DNA from: Acidimicrobiales bacterium | GTDB taxonomy: Bacteria > Actinomycetota > Acidimicrobiia > Acidimicrobiales > GCA-2861595 | Length of the DNA stretch: 64,000 bases | NCBI GenBank assembly: GCA_036262515.1 | Contig: DATAIT010000057.1 | Location: forward strand, 1-64,000 | Reading direction: 5' to 3' | Shown: piece by piece, positions 8,433-16,716 of the stretch | How positions within the stretch are numbered: the first letter of the stretch is position 1 | Layout: the number at the start of each line of letters is the position of its first letter | The notes under the pieces: model-generated | The model's input: only the letters and a program-made list of their open reading frames with translations | What the model was told of the DNA's origin: nothing | Databases searched by the model: none | Translations under genes and position numbers: made by a program

Positions 8433-10373
8433 GTGAGCGGGATGCGCTTCGCACGCACGGGTTCGCGGATCTGGATGAAGCTCGCCGCCATTGCGCTGAG
8501 CTTCACCGTCCCGCTCGTCGTCACCACGTGGTTCCTGGTGGAGGAGAAGAACATCAAGATCGAATTCGCCCGCCAAGAGTTGCGGGGCGACCGGTACCTC
8601 CGGCCGCTCACCAAGCTCCTCGGGCACGTCGACCTCCACCGGGCGCTGGCCCGCCGGGATGCTGCGCAGTCGGAGCGGGCACAGGCGCTGGTGGACGACG
8701 ACCTGCGGGACCTGCAGGAGGTCGACAAGGATCTCGCCGACGAGCTCGACACGACGACGAGCGCCCTGAGCGGGCAGGGCCGTGGCTCGGGTGCACCCGA
8801 GCAGCTGCTGGCCACCTGGGAGAGCGCCAAGCTGGCCGGCGACGTGGCCACCAGCGAGCGCCTCCATCAACAGCTCATCACCGATATCCGGCTTCTCGTC
8901 ACCCACGTCGGCGACTCGTCGAAGCTGATCCTCGATCCGGACCTCGACACCTATTACGTGATGGACGCACTCCTGCTGAAGGAGCCGGAGATCGTCGACC
9001 GAATGAGCGGGCTGGCGTCGGTCGTCGACCAGACCGCCGGTGACACGCCCGAGTCCCGCGCCCGACTCGCGGCCGAGGTCGCCCTCCTCCGATATCAGGC
9101 CGACGGCCTCGGAGCCGACCTGGCGACGGCGTTCCGGGAGACCAAGCGGAACAACCACGACGACGCCCTCGAGCCGACCCTCACCCCCCTTCTGGCTCGG
9201 GCGGCGGAAGCCACGGCGCGGGTCGCCGATCTCACCGCGCCCACGGTCGATCGTGCCGCATACGCGACGGCCGTCCGCGACGCCATGGACGCCCATGCGT
9301 CCCTGTGGGCGAGCCTGATCGACCAGGAGGACGTGATGCTCGGCTCGCGGCTGGACGGCGACCTCGGTCGCCGCCGGGTCGCCTTCACGGCCGTCTTCCT
9401 CGCCCTCGTCCTGTCGGTGGCGCTCACCCTGCTGGTGGCCCGGCGCCTGTCGCGCCGAGTCGGGACCGTCGCCGCCGCCGCGGGAGAGCTGGCCGCGGGC
9501 GACCTCGGCAGCAGGGCCCGGGTCGACAGCCACGACGAGATCGGGCTGATGGCCAACGCCTTCAACGCCATGGCCGAGCATCTCGACGTGCTCGTCACCC
9601 AGGTGGCATCGGCCAGCGAGGCGGTCAGCTCGTCGGCCATCGACCTCAGCTCGGCGGCCGAGGAACTGGCGGCGACCACCGTGGAGCAGTCCGCCTCGGT
9701 GACCGAGGCGTCCGCCACCACCGAGGAGCTGGCTCGGGCATCGGCGTCGATCGCCACCACCGTCGACGACGTCGCCGGCCAGGCCGCCGAGACGCGGCTC
9801 AACCTGGAGCAGGCCGAGGCCGACATCCAGGTGTCGTCCGAGCGCACGCTGGCCCTCGCCGAGCGGGTCGGTGAGATCGGCGCCATCCTCACCTTGATCA
9901 ACGAGATCGCCGACCAGACCAATCTCCTGGCTCTCAACGCCGCCATCGAGGCGGCACGAGCGGGCGAGGAGGGGCGCGGGTTCGCCGTCGTGGCCGACGA
10001 GGTGCGTCGCCTGGCCGAACGCTCGAAGACGTCCGCCGCCGACATCGCCACCATCATCGAGGGCATACAGGGCGAGACCAACGCCACGGTGATGGCCATG
10101 GAGAAGGGCTCGAAGCAGATGCAGGACGGCCTCGGGCTCCTCGCGTCCGTCACCGAGGGAACGGCCCAGGTGGGGCTGACCACCCAGCAACAGCGCTCGG
10201 CCACCGCCCAGCTGGTGGAGACGATGGAGCAGCTGAGCGAGGCCAGCCGCCAGGTGTCCGACACCGCCGGGCAGATCGCCACCGCCTCCGCCTCCCTGGC
10301 CCAACTGGCGTCGAACCTGGAGCGCACCGCATCGGTCGCCACGTCGGACCGGGCGAGCGCTCCCTCGACGTAG
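8433..10373 (+). CDS. Methyl-accepting chemotaxis protein, WspA-like position
   Basis: A 646-residue transmembrane receptor: TM1 at about 15-33 ([20 protein letters not shown]), a large extracytoplasmic helical sensor (about 40-305), TM2 ([20 protein letters not shown]), HAMP ([20 protein letters not shown]) and a cytoplasmic hairpin with the invariant tip [20 protein letters not shown] then [20 protein letters not shown]. It lacks a CheR-docking pentapeptide at the C-terminus (ends SAPST). It is the first gene of a seven-gene operon that ends in a diguanylate cyclase. The signal is not predictable from the sequence. GTG 8433 is used; ATG 8442 is an alternative. Confidence 0.9.
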   Translation: MSGMRFARTGSRIWMKLAAIALSFTVPLVVTTWFLVEEKNIKIEFARQELRGDRYLRPLTKLLGHVDLHRALARRDAAQSERAQALVDDDLRDLQEVDKDLADELDTTTSALSGQGRGSGAPEQLLATWESAKLAGDVATSERLHQQLITDIRLLVTHVGDSSKLILDPDLDTYYVMDALLLKEPEIVDRMSGLASVVDQTAGDTPESRARLAAEVALLRYQADGLGADLATAFRETKRNNHDDALEPTLTPLLARAAEATARVADLTAPTVDRAAYATAVRDAMDAHASLWASLIDQEDVMLGSRLDGDLGRRRVAFTAVFLALVLSVALTLLVARRLSRRVGTVAAAAGELAAGDLGSRARVDSHDEIGLMANAFNAMAEHLDVLVTQVASASEAVSSSAIDLSSAAEELAATTVEQSASVTEASATTEELARASASIATTVDDVAGQAAETRLNLEQAEADIQVSSERTLALAERVGEIGAILTLINEIADQTNLLALNAAIEAARAGEEGRGFAVVADEVRRLAERSKTSAADIATIIEGIQGETNATVMAMEKGSKQMQDGLGLLASVTEGTAQVGLTTQQQRSATAQLVETMEQLSEASRQVSDTAGQIATASASLAQLASNLERTASVATSDRASAPST

Positions 10374-10380
10374 GCCGTCG

Positions 10381-10776
10381 GTGCGCGTCCTGCTCCTGCC
10401 CGTCGGCGAGGAGACGTACGCAGTCGACATGGCTGCCGCCCGGGAGGTCGTCGCCGCTCCCGATCTCACCCGGCTACCGGGCGCCCCGTCGACCCTCATG
10501 GGCGTGTTCAACCTCCGGGGGGAGATCGTGCCGGTGTTCGACACGGCGACGCTGCTCGGGATCGGCACCGCGCAGCCGACCTTCGTCGCCGTCATCGAGA
10601 CCGCCTCCGGACCCGCGGGTCTGGCCATGACCGCCATGGGCGCCTCGGTCGACCTGAGCGTGCCGGTGGGCGACACGGAGACGCCGGGCACCTGCGGCTC
10701 CTTCGCGTTCGCTGATCGCCTCGTCGTGCTGATCGATCTCGAGGCGCTCCTCGCGCCCGCCCGGCTGCACGGCTGA
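10381..10776 (+). CDS. cheW: CheW-like coupling protein (first copy)
   Basis: The 131 residues form one CheW domain: MRVLLLPVGEETYAVDMAAA, REVVAAPDLTRLPGAPSTLM and the conserved GVFNLRGEIVPVFD. CheW proteins join receptors to the CheA kinase in the signalling array. It starts with GTG only 7 nt after the MCP stop and ends 15 nt before cheA, so it is part of the same transcript. In the Wsp arrangement this position corresponds to WspB. Confidence 0.85.
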   Translation: MRVLLLPVGEETYAVDMAAAREVVAAPDLTRLPGAPSTLMGVFNLRGEIVPVFDTATLLGIGTAQPTFVAVIETASGPAGLAMTAMGASVDLSVPVGDTETPGTCGSFAFADRLVVLIDLEALLAPARLHG

Positions 10777-10791
10777 GCAGGGCTGAGCACC

Positions 10792-12870
10792 GTGTCGGCG
10801 ACCGGCTACGAGGACGAGTTCCGCCGCCTCTTCGCCGAGGAGGCGGAGGAGCGGCTGGCCGTGCTGGCCCGCGAGCTGCTCGCCCTCGAGCAGGCCGCTG
10901 GTGACGCCGAGCTGGTGGGATCGCTGTTTCGCGAGGCGCACACCCTCAAGGGCGCGGCGGCGGTGGTCGGCATGGAGGAGGTGAGCCTGGTCGCCCACAC
11001 CATGGAGAACCTCCTGGAGCAGCTGCGTGCCGGCGAACGCCAGACCACCTCTGCACTGATCGACGGGCTGCTCGCGGCGGTGGACGCGCTGCAGTCCATG
11101 GTGCCGGCGGTGCTCGACGGTGAGGACATGATGCCGATGGCGCGCCAGGTCCAGCGGGCCCTGGATGCGCTGGCCGACGAGCCCGTCGGGAAACGCTCGT
11201 CCGGGGCGTCCGACCGCGACGAAGCCCCTGTGCAGGCGGCGGCAGAGGCCGCGGCGGCGGAAGCACCGACGACGGCCCGCCGCGCCCATGCCGCCGACGC
11301 CGACGTGGCCCGGGTTCCGCTCGCCCGGCTCGACGAGATCGTGCGCCTGGTCGGCGAGTCGGCGGCGGCGACGCTGCGCGTCGGCCGCCTGGTGGGGGAG
11401 CGCCTCGGGGTCGACCCCGGCACCGTCGACGAGCTACGGGGCCTGTCCCACCTCCTCAACGAGCTGCAGGAGCGGGCCATGCGCACGCGGATGGTGCCGG
11501 TGTCCACCATCACCGACGTGCTGCAACGGGCGGTGCGGGAGGCGGCCCGTGCCACGGGCAAGGACGTCCGGTGGGAGGTCCGGGGCGACGACACGGAGCT
11601 CGACCGGGGCGTGCTCCAGCAGCTGGCGGACCCGCTGCTCCATCTGGTGCGAAACGCCGTGGACCACGGCATCGATCCGCCCGCCGTACGCGCGGCGGCG
11701 GGCAAGCCGGTCCAGGCGGTGGTCCAGCTGCACGCGATGCAGCTCGGCTCGGAGGTGATCATCACGGTGGCGGACGACGGAGGTGGCATCGACGTCGCCA
11801 GGGTGCGGGAGAAGGCGGCGGGCCACGGCGCCGATGTCGCGACGATGTCGGACGAGGAGGCGCTGTACCTCGTGTTCCGGAGCGGGCTCTCCACCGCCGC
11901 GTTCGTGTCCGACATCTCCGGCCGGGGCATAGGTCTCGACGTGGTGCGGGCCAACGTCGAAGCGGTGCGGGGGCGCGTCGAGATCCGGACGGAGCCCGGG
12001 GCCGGCACCGAGTTCCGGGTGATCGTCCCCATCACCCTGGCCGTGCTCCCGTGCCTCCTCGTGACGGCGGGCGGTCAGCGGCTCGCCATTCCGATGCAGT
12101 CGGTGGTGCTCGTCCAAGAGGCGGGCGGCGAGACGCGGTCCGAAGGGCGCCGGCAGGTGAAGGTGGGGACACAGGTCGTCCCGCTCGCGAGCCTGGCAGC
12201 GACCTTCGGGCTCCCGGAGGTCGGCGAGGACGGGCCGGTCGTCGTAGTGGCCGGGCTCACGCGGCGCCATGCCTTCGTGGTCGACGCGCTGCTCGGCCAG
12301 CGCGACGTCGTGGTGAAGGGCCTCAGCCGCCTCGTGCCGCACCTCGCCCTCATCGCCGGCGCCAGCGTCGAACCGGACGGCTCGATCCTCCTGGTGATCG
12401 ACATCGCCGGACTCATCGACCGGGCCCGGCTGTCGCACGCACCGGCGACGGCGGCCGCCGAGAACGGGGGCGATGGCAGCGTGACGGCGCCACCCCTCCG
12501 GCATGCCAACCTGCTGGTCGTGGATGACGCACTCACCGTCCGTGAGCTGCAACGGTCGATCCTCGAGAGAGCCGGATACTCGGTGGTGACGGCTGCCGAC
12601 GGCGAGGAAGCGATGGCCCGCCTGGCCGAGGCCCCGGTCGACCTCGTCCTCACCGACGTCGAGATGCCGCGCATGGACGGATTCGCGTTGACCGAGGCGA
12701 TTCGCGCCCACCCCGAACGCGGCAACGTCCCGATCCTCATCCTGACGTCGCGCGCCAGCGCAGGTGACCGCCAGCGGGGTCTCGAAGCGGGCGCCGACGG
12801 CTACATCATCAAGAGCGCGTTCGACGAGGGGTCCCTCCTCGAGGCCGTGGCCCGGTTGCTCGGTCGGTGA
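10792..12870 (+). CDS. cheA: Hybrid chemotaxis histidine kinase CheA-REC (WspE-like)
   Basis: The 692 residues hold, in order: an Hpt domain with phospho-accepting His50 in REAHTLKGAAAVVG; an Ala-rich linker with no evident P2 domain; a dimerisation segment (ARLDEIVRLVGESAAATLRV); the ATPase with N-box LHLVRNAVDHGID, G1 box ADDGGGID and G2 box GRGIGLDVV; a CheW-like domain; and a C-terminal receiver (LLVVDDALTVRELQ, phospho-Asp in LVLTDVEMPRMDG). A CheA with a fused receiver and no P2 is the WspE layout and not the flagellar one. Its stop overlaps the next gene as GTGA. Confidence 0.9.
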   Translation: MSATGYEDEFRRLFAEEAEERLAVLARELLALEQAAGDAELVGSLFREAHTLKGAAAVVGMEEVSLVAHTMENLLEQLRAGERQTTSALIDGLLAAVDALQSMVPAVLDGEDMMPMARQVQRALDALADEPVGKRSSGASDRDEAPVQAAAEAAAAEAPTTARRAHAADADVARVPLARLDEIVRLVGESAAATLRVGRLVGERLGVDPGTVDELRGLSHLLNELQERAMRTRMVPVSTITDVLQRAVREAARATGKDVRWEVRGDDTELDRGVLQQLADPLLHLVRNAVDHGIDPPAVRAAAGKPVQAVVQLHAMQLGSEVIITVADDGGGIDVARVREKAAGHGADVATMSDEEALYLVFRSGLSTAAFVSDISGRGIGLDVVRANVEAVRGRVEIRTEPGAGTEFRVIVPITLAVLPCLLVTAGGQRLAIPMQSVVLVQEAGGETRSEGRRQVKVGTQVVPLASLAATFGLPEVGEDGPVVVVAGLTRRHAFVVDALLGQRDVVVKGLSRLVPHLALIAGASVEPDGSILLVIDIAGLIDRARLSHAPATAAAENGGDGSVTAPPLRHANLLVVDDALTVRELQRSILERAGYSVVTAADGEEAMARLAEAPVDLVLTDVEMPRMDGFALTEAIRAHPERGNVPILILTSRASAGDRQRGLEAGADGYIIKSAFDEGSLLEAVARLLGR

Positions 12871-13871
12871 CGAACGTGGTCGTGGTCGATGACGCGCCGG
12901 TGCAGCGGGCCTACATCGCCCGGATCCTCCGGACCGACGGCGACATCGCCGTCGTCGGGCAGGCCGACACGGCTCGCCAGGCGATCGACGTGGTGGCCTC
13001 ACTGCGGCCCGACGTGGTCGTGCTGGACCTGCAGATCCCCGGAGGCGGGCAGCACGCCATCGAGCAGATCATGGCGTTCACCCCGACGCCCATCCTCGTG
13101 CTGTCGGCCGGAGTGGACGGTCGCGAGTCGCTCGACGCGGTGGAGGCACTGGTTGCGGGTGCGGTCGACGTGCTGCCCCAGCCGCACCCCGGCGACACAC
13201 CGGCGGAGAACCTGTTGCGGCAGCGGGTGCGGACGCTGCGCGGCGTCACGGTGCTGCGCCATCCGCGGGGGAGCCGTACCTCCGCTCCCGAGGCGAGGCG
13301 CCCGGCTGGTGCCTCGACCGGCATCCCCGTCGTCGCCATCGCCGCGTCGACGGGTGGGCCGGCCGCCCTGTCGCTCGTCCTGTCCGGTCTAACCGGCCTC
13401 CGCGCGCCCGTGCTCGTCATCCAGCACCTGCACCCGGACTTCGTCGACGGCTTCGTGACATGGATGGCGCGTGACGCCGCCCTGCCGGTGGAGCTGGCCC
13501 GTGACGGCGCCGTGGTGAAGCCGGGAGTCATCTACATCGCGCCGGCGGGGACGCACCTCAAGCTCGCCGCCGACCGGCGGATCGTGCTCGACCCCGAGCC
13601 CGAGACGCTTCACCGTCCGTCGGCCAACGCGCTGTTCCACTCCCTGGCCGAGCACGGCGGGCCGGTGATCGGCGTCGTGCTCACGGGAATGGGCGACGAC
13701 GGCGCCACCGGGCTGCTGGCCCTGCGCCGTCGCGGCGCCGTCACGATCGTGCAGGACGAGGAGACGTCGGCGGTGTTCGGCATGCCGCAGGCTGCGCTCC
13801 AGCAGGGCGCCGCCGCTCGCGTGGTCCCCCTCGGGCGGATCGCGGCGACGATCCTGGGAGCGGCGCAATGA
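12867..13871 (+). CDS. cheB: Chemoreceptor glutamate methylesterase CheB (WspF-like)
   Basis: A receiver domain (TNVVVVDDAPVQRAYIARIL, phospho-Asp in VVVLDLQIPGGG) is followed by a full methylesterase domain with the catalytic Ser (AIAASTGGPAAL), His (VIQHLHPDF) and Asp (LTGMGDDGATG). Length 334 residues is usual. The enzyme removes receptor methyl groups to adapt signalling. The conserved receiver Lys seems replaced: the expected K-P motif reads VDVLPQPHPG, so phospho-regulation may differ. GTGA overlap with cheA and ATGA overlap with cheR indicate translational coupling. Confidence 0.9.
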   Translation: MTNVVVVDDAPVQRAYIARILRTDGDIAVVGQADTARQAIDVVASLRPDVVVLDLQIPGGGQHAIEQIMAFTPTPILVLSAGVDGRESLDAVEALVAGAVDVLPQPHPGDTPAENLLRQRVRTLRGVTVLRHPRGSRTSAPEARRPAGASTGIPVVAIAASTGGPAALSLVLSGLTGLRAPVLVIQHLHPDFVDGFVTWMARDAALPVELARDGAVVKPGVIYIAPAGTHLKLAADRRIVLDPEPETLHRPSANALFHSLAEHGGPVIGVVLTGMGDDGATGLLALRRRGAVTIVQDEETSAVFGMPQAALQQGAAARVVPLGRIAATILGAAQ

Positions 13872-15163
13872 GCGACCGTGCGATCGAGGATGCAGCCCGG
13901 CTGCTGTCGCGAGGGGTGGGGCTGCGGCTCGACCCCACCATCCGCGCCCGGCTCACCAGCGCGGTGCGAGCCGAGGCGGAGAGTCGCGGGCTCGACGTTT
14001 CCGCGTACGTCGCCCGCCTCGAGGTGGACCAGGGGGATCTCCAGGATCTGCTCAACCGCGTGACCGTCCAGGAGACCTCGTTCTTCCGCGACGCCGGCCA
14101 GTTCGCAGCCCTCGCCACGCACGTGCTTCCCGCCCTGCGCAGCGCCGGGGTTCCCGTCGTCGTGTGGAGCGCCGGGTGCTCGAACGGGCAGGAGGCCTAC
14201 TCCCTCGCCATGGCGCTGGCAGAGAGCGGGATCCGCAACTGGCGGGTCATCGCCAGCGACATCTCCACCAAGGCGCTCGCCCGGGTGCGCGACGCGCAGT
14301 ACGGGACGCGTGAGGTGGAGGCGCTGTCGGAGGACCGGCGCCGGCGCTTCCTGGTCCCGGTCCGCGGCGAACAGGGCCGGTGGGCGGTCGCCGAGAACCT
14401 TCGTGGCCGAGTGTCCGCCGTGCGCCACAACCTGGCGGCCGATCCTCCCCCGTTCGAGCCCCGGCAGTGCCAGATCGTCTTCTGCCGCAACGTGTTGATC
14501 TACTTCGGGGCCGACGACGTCCTCGCCTTCCTGGAACGCCTCTCGCCATGGCTCGATCCCGGCGCCCACCTCTTCCTCGGGTACAGCGAGTCGCTGTGGC
14601 AGGTGACCGACTCGTTCCACCCCGTGAAGCTGGGTGAGGCGTTCGTCTACCGGCCTGGGCCGCGCCCGGCCGGTCCGAGCCCGGCTGATCTGAGCCCGGC
14701 TGGTCCGAGCCCGGGTGATCCGAGCACGGTCGCAGGTGCGCCGACGGCGCGGCCCTGGAGCTCCCATGAGCGTCGGCCGCCGCCGTACCGCCCGGCAGCC
14801 CAGCCACCGATCGCGCGTGCGCGGCCCGCCCCGGCGACCGCCTCGGCGGGGGTGCCCGGGAGGGACCCGGAGGCGGCACGCCTGCTGGCGGCGGGCGAAT
14901 CGGCGTTGGCGGCCGGGGACCACCAGGGCGCCATCGGTGCATTCCGCAAGGCGGCCTTCATCGAGCCCGACCAGCCGATCGTCCACCTCCATCTCGCCAC
15001 GGCGCTCGAGATGTCCGGTGACGATGTGGCCGCCCGGCGCGCCTACACGGTGGCGCGGTCAGCCATCGACCGGTGCGATCCCGCCGTGCTCGAAGCCACG
15101 CTCGAGGGCTACCAGCTCGGCGAGCTGGTGGGCCTGCTCGAGGCCAAGATCGGCCAGCGATGA
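13868..15163 (+). CDS. cheR: Chemoreceptor methyltransferase CheR with TPR tail (WspC-like)
   Basis: Residues 1-260 form the CheR fold: an N-terminal helical part, the early motif TVQETSFFRDAGQF, the SAM-binding loop VWSAGCSNGQEAYSLAMALA and IVFCRNVLIYFG. A Pro/Ser/Gly/Ala linker built on tandem 15-nt repeats joins it to a C-terminal TPR-like helical part (LLAAGESALAAGDHQGAIGA, VHLHLATALEMSGDD). It methylates receptor glutamates. The TPR tail matches WspC rather than classical CheR. It overlaps both neighbours by 4 nt (ATGA). Confidence 0.9.
   Translation: MSDRAIEDAARLLSRGVGLRLDPTIRARLTSAVRAEAESRGLDVSAYVARLEVDQGDLQDLLNRVTVQETSFFRDAGQFAALATHVLPALRSAGVPVVVWSAGCSNGQEAYSLAMALAESGIRNWRVIASDISTKALARVRDAQYGTREVEALSEDRRRRFLVPVRGEQGRWAVAENLRGRVSAVRHNLAADPPPFEPRQCQIVFCRNVLIYFGADDVLAFLERLSPWLDPGAHLFLGYSESLWQVTDSFHPVKLGEAFVYRPGPRPAGPSPADLSPAGPSPGDPSTVAGAPTARPWSSHERRPPPYRPAAQPPIARARPAPATASAGVPGRDPEAARLLAAGESALAAGDHQGAIGAFRKAAFIEPDQPIVHLHLATALEMSGDDVAARRAYTVARSAIDRCDPAVLEATLEGYQLGELVGLLEAKIGQR
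14672..14731 (+). repeat. Four tandem 15-nt units in the CheR linker
   Basis: The units GGTCCGAGCCCGGCT, GATCTGAGCCCGGCT, GGTCCGAGCCCGGGT and GATCCGAGCACGGTC follow without gaps and encode alternating G/D-P/L-S-P/T-A/G/V pentapeptides. Because 15 is a multiple of 3, copy-number change would lengthen or shorten the linker between methyltransferase and TPR without breaking the frame. Confidence 0.7.
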
Positions 15164-15549
15164 CCACGATCGTGCGCTTCCGCGTCGGCGACGCCCCCTA
15201 TGCCATGCCGGTGGAGCGCATCAGCGAGGTGCGCTCCGCCCGTGACCTCACGCCACTTCCCGACCCTCGCGACGGCGTGGCCGGTCTCATGCGTCGCGGC
15301 GACAGCACGATCACCGTCCTCACGATGTCCGAGCGGGCTGGTCGCCACGTCATCGTCATCGATTCCGGTGCGGCCGAATTCGCGCTGCTGGTCGACGAGG
15401 TCACGGGGGTGCACCGCGTCGACGACGCCTCCGTGCGTCCGTCACCGGCCGGTCAGAGGCACGGAGTGGTCGGCGGCGTGGTCGCCGACGGCGCCGAGCT
15501 GGTGTTCCTCCTCGACGTCAGTGCCCTGGCCAGGCGGTTGACGCCGTGA
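15160..15549 (+). CDS. cheW: CheW-like coupling protein (second copy, WspD-like)
   Basis: The 129 residues form a single CheW domain (MTTIVRFRVGDAPYAMPVER, ISEVRSARDLTPLPDPRDGV, FALLVDEVTGVHRVDDASVR). The GLMRRGDSTITVLTM segment is slightly altered from the usual N-x-R-G-x-x-x-P-V. A second CheW directly after cheR is the wspC-wspD order. ATG 15160 overlaps the cheR stop (ATGA) and the stop overlaps the next GTG (GTGA). Confidence 0.85.
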   Translation: MTTIVRFRVGDAPYAMPVERISEVRSARDLTPLPDPRDGVAGLMRRGDSTITVLTMSERAGRHVIVIDSGAAEFALLVDEVTGVHRVDDASVRPSPAGQRHGVVGGVVADGAELVFLLDVSALARRLTP

Positions 15550-16481
15550 CCGCGGGGATGTCGCCGAACCGGGCCTCCCTCATCCTGGTAGCCGATGACT
15601 CGTTGGTGATGCGCGCCCTGCTGCGCCGCCAGCTCGAGGAGCACGGCCTCGTGGTGGTGGAGGCGGTCGACGGTGAGGACGCCGTGCGGATGTGCCGGGA
15701 CTGGTCGCCGGACATCATCCTCCTCGACGTGGAGATGCCGAAGCTGGACGGGCACGGCGTGCTCGTGCAGCTGCAATCGGACCCCGTGCTGGCCGACATC
15801 CCGGTGGTGTTCCTCACCGCCCGCACGACGACCGACGATGTGGTGGAGGGATTGCGGCTCGGCGCCCACGACTACCTTCGCAAGCCGTTCGCCCCCGCTG
15901 AGCTGCTGGCCCGCGTCAACGCCGCCCTGCGGGTCAAGGCCCTGCAGGACCAGCTGCGGCAGCGCAACGCCGAGCTCGACCTCATGAGCCGCACCGACGC
16001 TCTCACCGGTCTCCCCAACCGCCGGCACATGCAGGATCACCTGAAGGCCGTCGCCTCGTCGGCCTGCGACGAGTCGACACCGTTCGGTCTCCTCATCGTC
16101 GACATCGACCACTTCAAGCTGGTCAACGACACCCTCGGCCATGCGTCCGGCGACGTCGTGTTGCGGGCCATCGCCGACCGTCTCGCCGGCGCCTGCCCGA
16201 GCAACGTCGTCGCCGGGCGCTGGGGTGGCGAGGAGTTCGTGGTGGTCGCACCGGGCACCGACCTCACCGGCGCCGTCGGCCTCGGCGAGCGGCTCAGGGA
16301 GGCTGTGGCCGCCGATCAGGTGTCCCTCGGGGCCGGGCCCGAGGCCAGCATCACGGTCAGCGTCGGAGCAGCCGCCGGCGTCGCCGACGGGGAGTCACTG
16401 CTCCGCGTCGCCGACGCCGCACTCTTTCGTGCCAAGCGCTCGGGCCGAAACCGTGTCTCCACCGCAGACGACGCCCGCTGA
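15546..16481 (+). CDS. Response regulator diguanylate cyclase REC-GGDEF (WspR-like)
   Basis: The 311 residues comprise a receiver (ILVADDSLVMRALLRRQLEE, phospho-Asp in IILLDVEMPKLDG, Lys in YLRKPFAPAE) joined by a helical linker (LRVKALQDQLRQRNAELDLM) to a GGDEF domain (RTDALTGLPNRRHM, DIDHFKLVNDTLGHASGD, signature RWGGEEF). It should make cyclic-di-GMP from GTP when phosphorylated by the upstream CheA. The RxxD product-inhibition site that normally sits just before GGEEF is not seen (CPSNVVAGRWGGEEF), so feedback inhibition is probably weak. GTG start overlaps the cheW stop. Confidence 0.9.
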   Translation: MTAGMSPNRASLILVADDSLVMRALLRRQLEEHGLVVVEAVDGEDAVRMCRDWSPDIILLDVEMPKLDGHGVLVQLQSDPVLADIPVVFLTARTTTDDVVEGLRLGAHDYLRKPFAPAELLARVNAALRVKALQDQLRQRNAELDLMSRTDALTGLPNRRHMQDHLKAVASSACDESTPFGLLIVDIDHFKLVNDTLGHASGDVVLRAIADRLAGACPSNVVAGRWGGEEFVVVAPGTDLTGAVGLGERLREAVAADQVSLGAGPEASITVSVGAAAGVADGESLLRVADAALFRAKRSGRNRVSTADDAR

Positions 16482-16716
16482 AAACCAGCGGCCCGTTCTG
16501 GGGGGCGATCCTTCCAAAACTGCGGATTTGCCGGGCCACCGAGCGACGCGAGAGTCCCGAGGCGCCTCCCCGATCCGTCGATATAGGCCATGGTGGCCGA
16601 TGTTTCCGGCGGCGGCACCGTTTACCCTCGACCTCGACAGATCAGGTCACGCCGCGGACCGTTGCGGCGAGCCCGAGTCAGCGGGGGGAATTCGGACTAC
16701 GGAAGGGGAGAGTTTC

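Noticed and set aside
8379-10790. A very long open frame (803 codons) on the minus strand across the MCP and cheW genes
   Set aside because: It mirrors the third-position GC bias of the genuine plus-strand genes, has low-complexity Gly/Arg/His composition and no recognisable domain.
16482-16716. Possible c-di-GMP riboswitch before the secreted-protein gene
   Set aside because: I could not find the conserved core or paired helices of the GEMM classes; only the location after a diguanylate cyclase gene suggested it.
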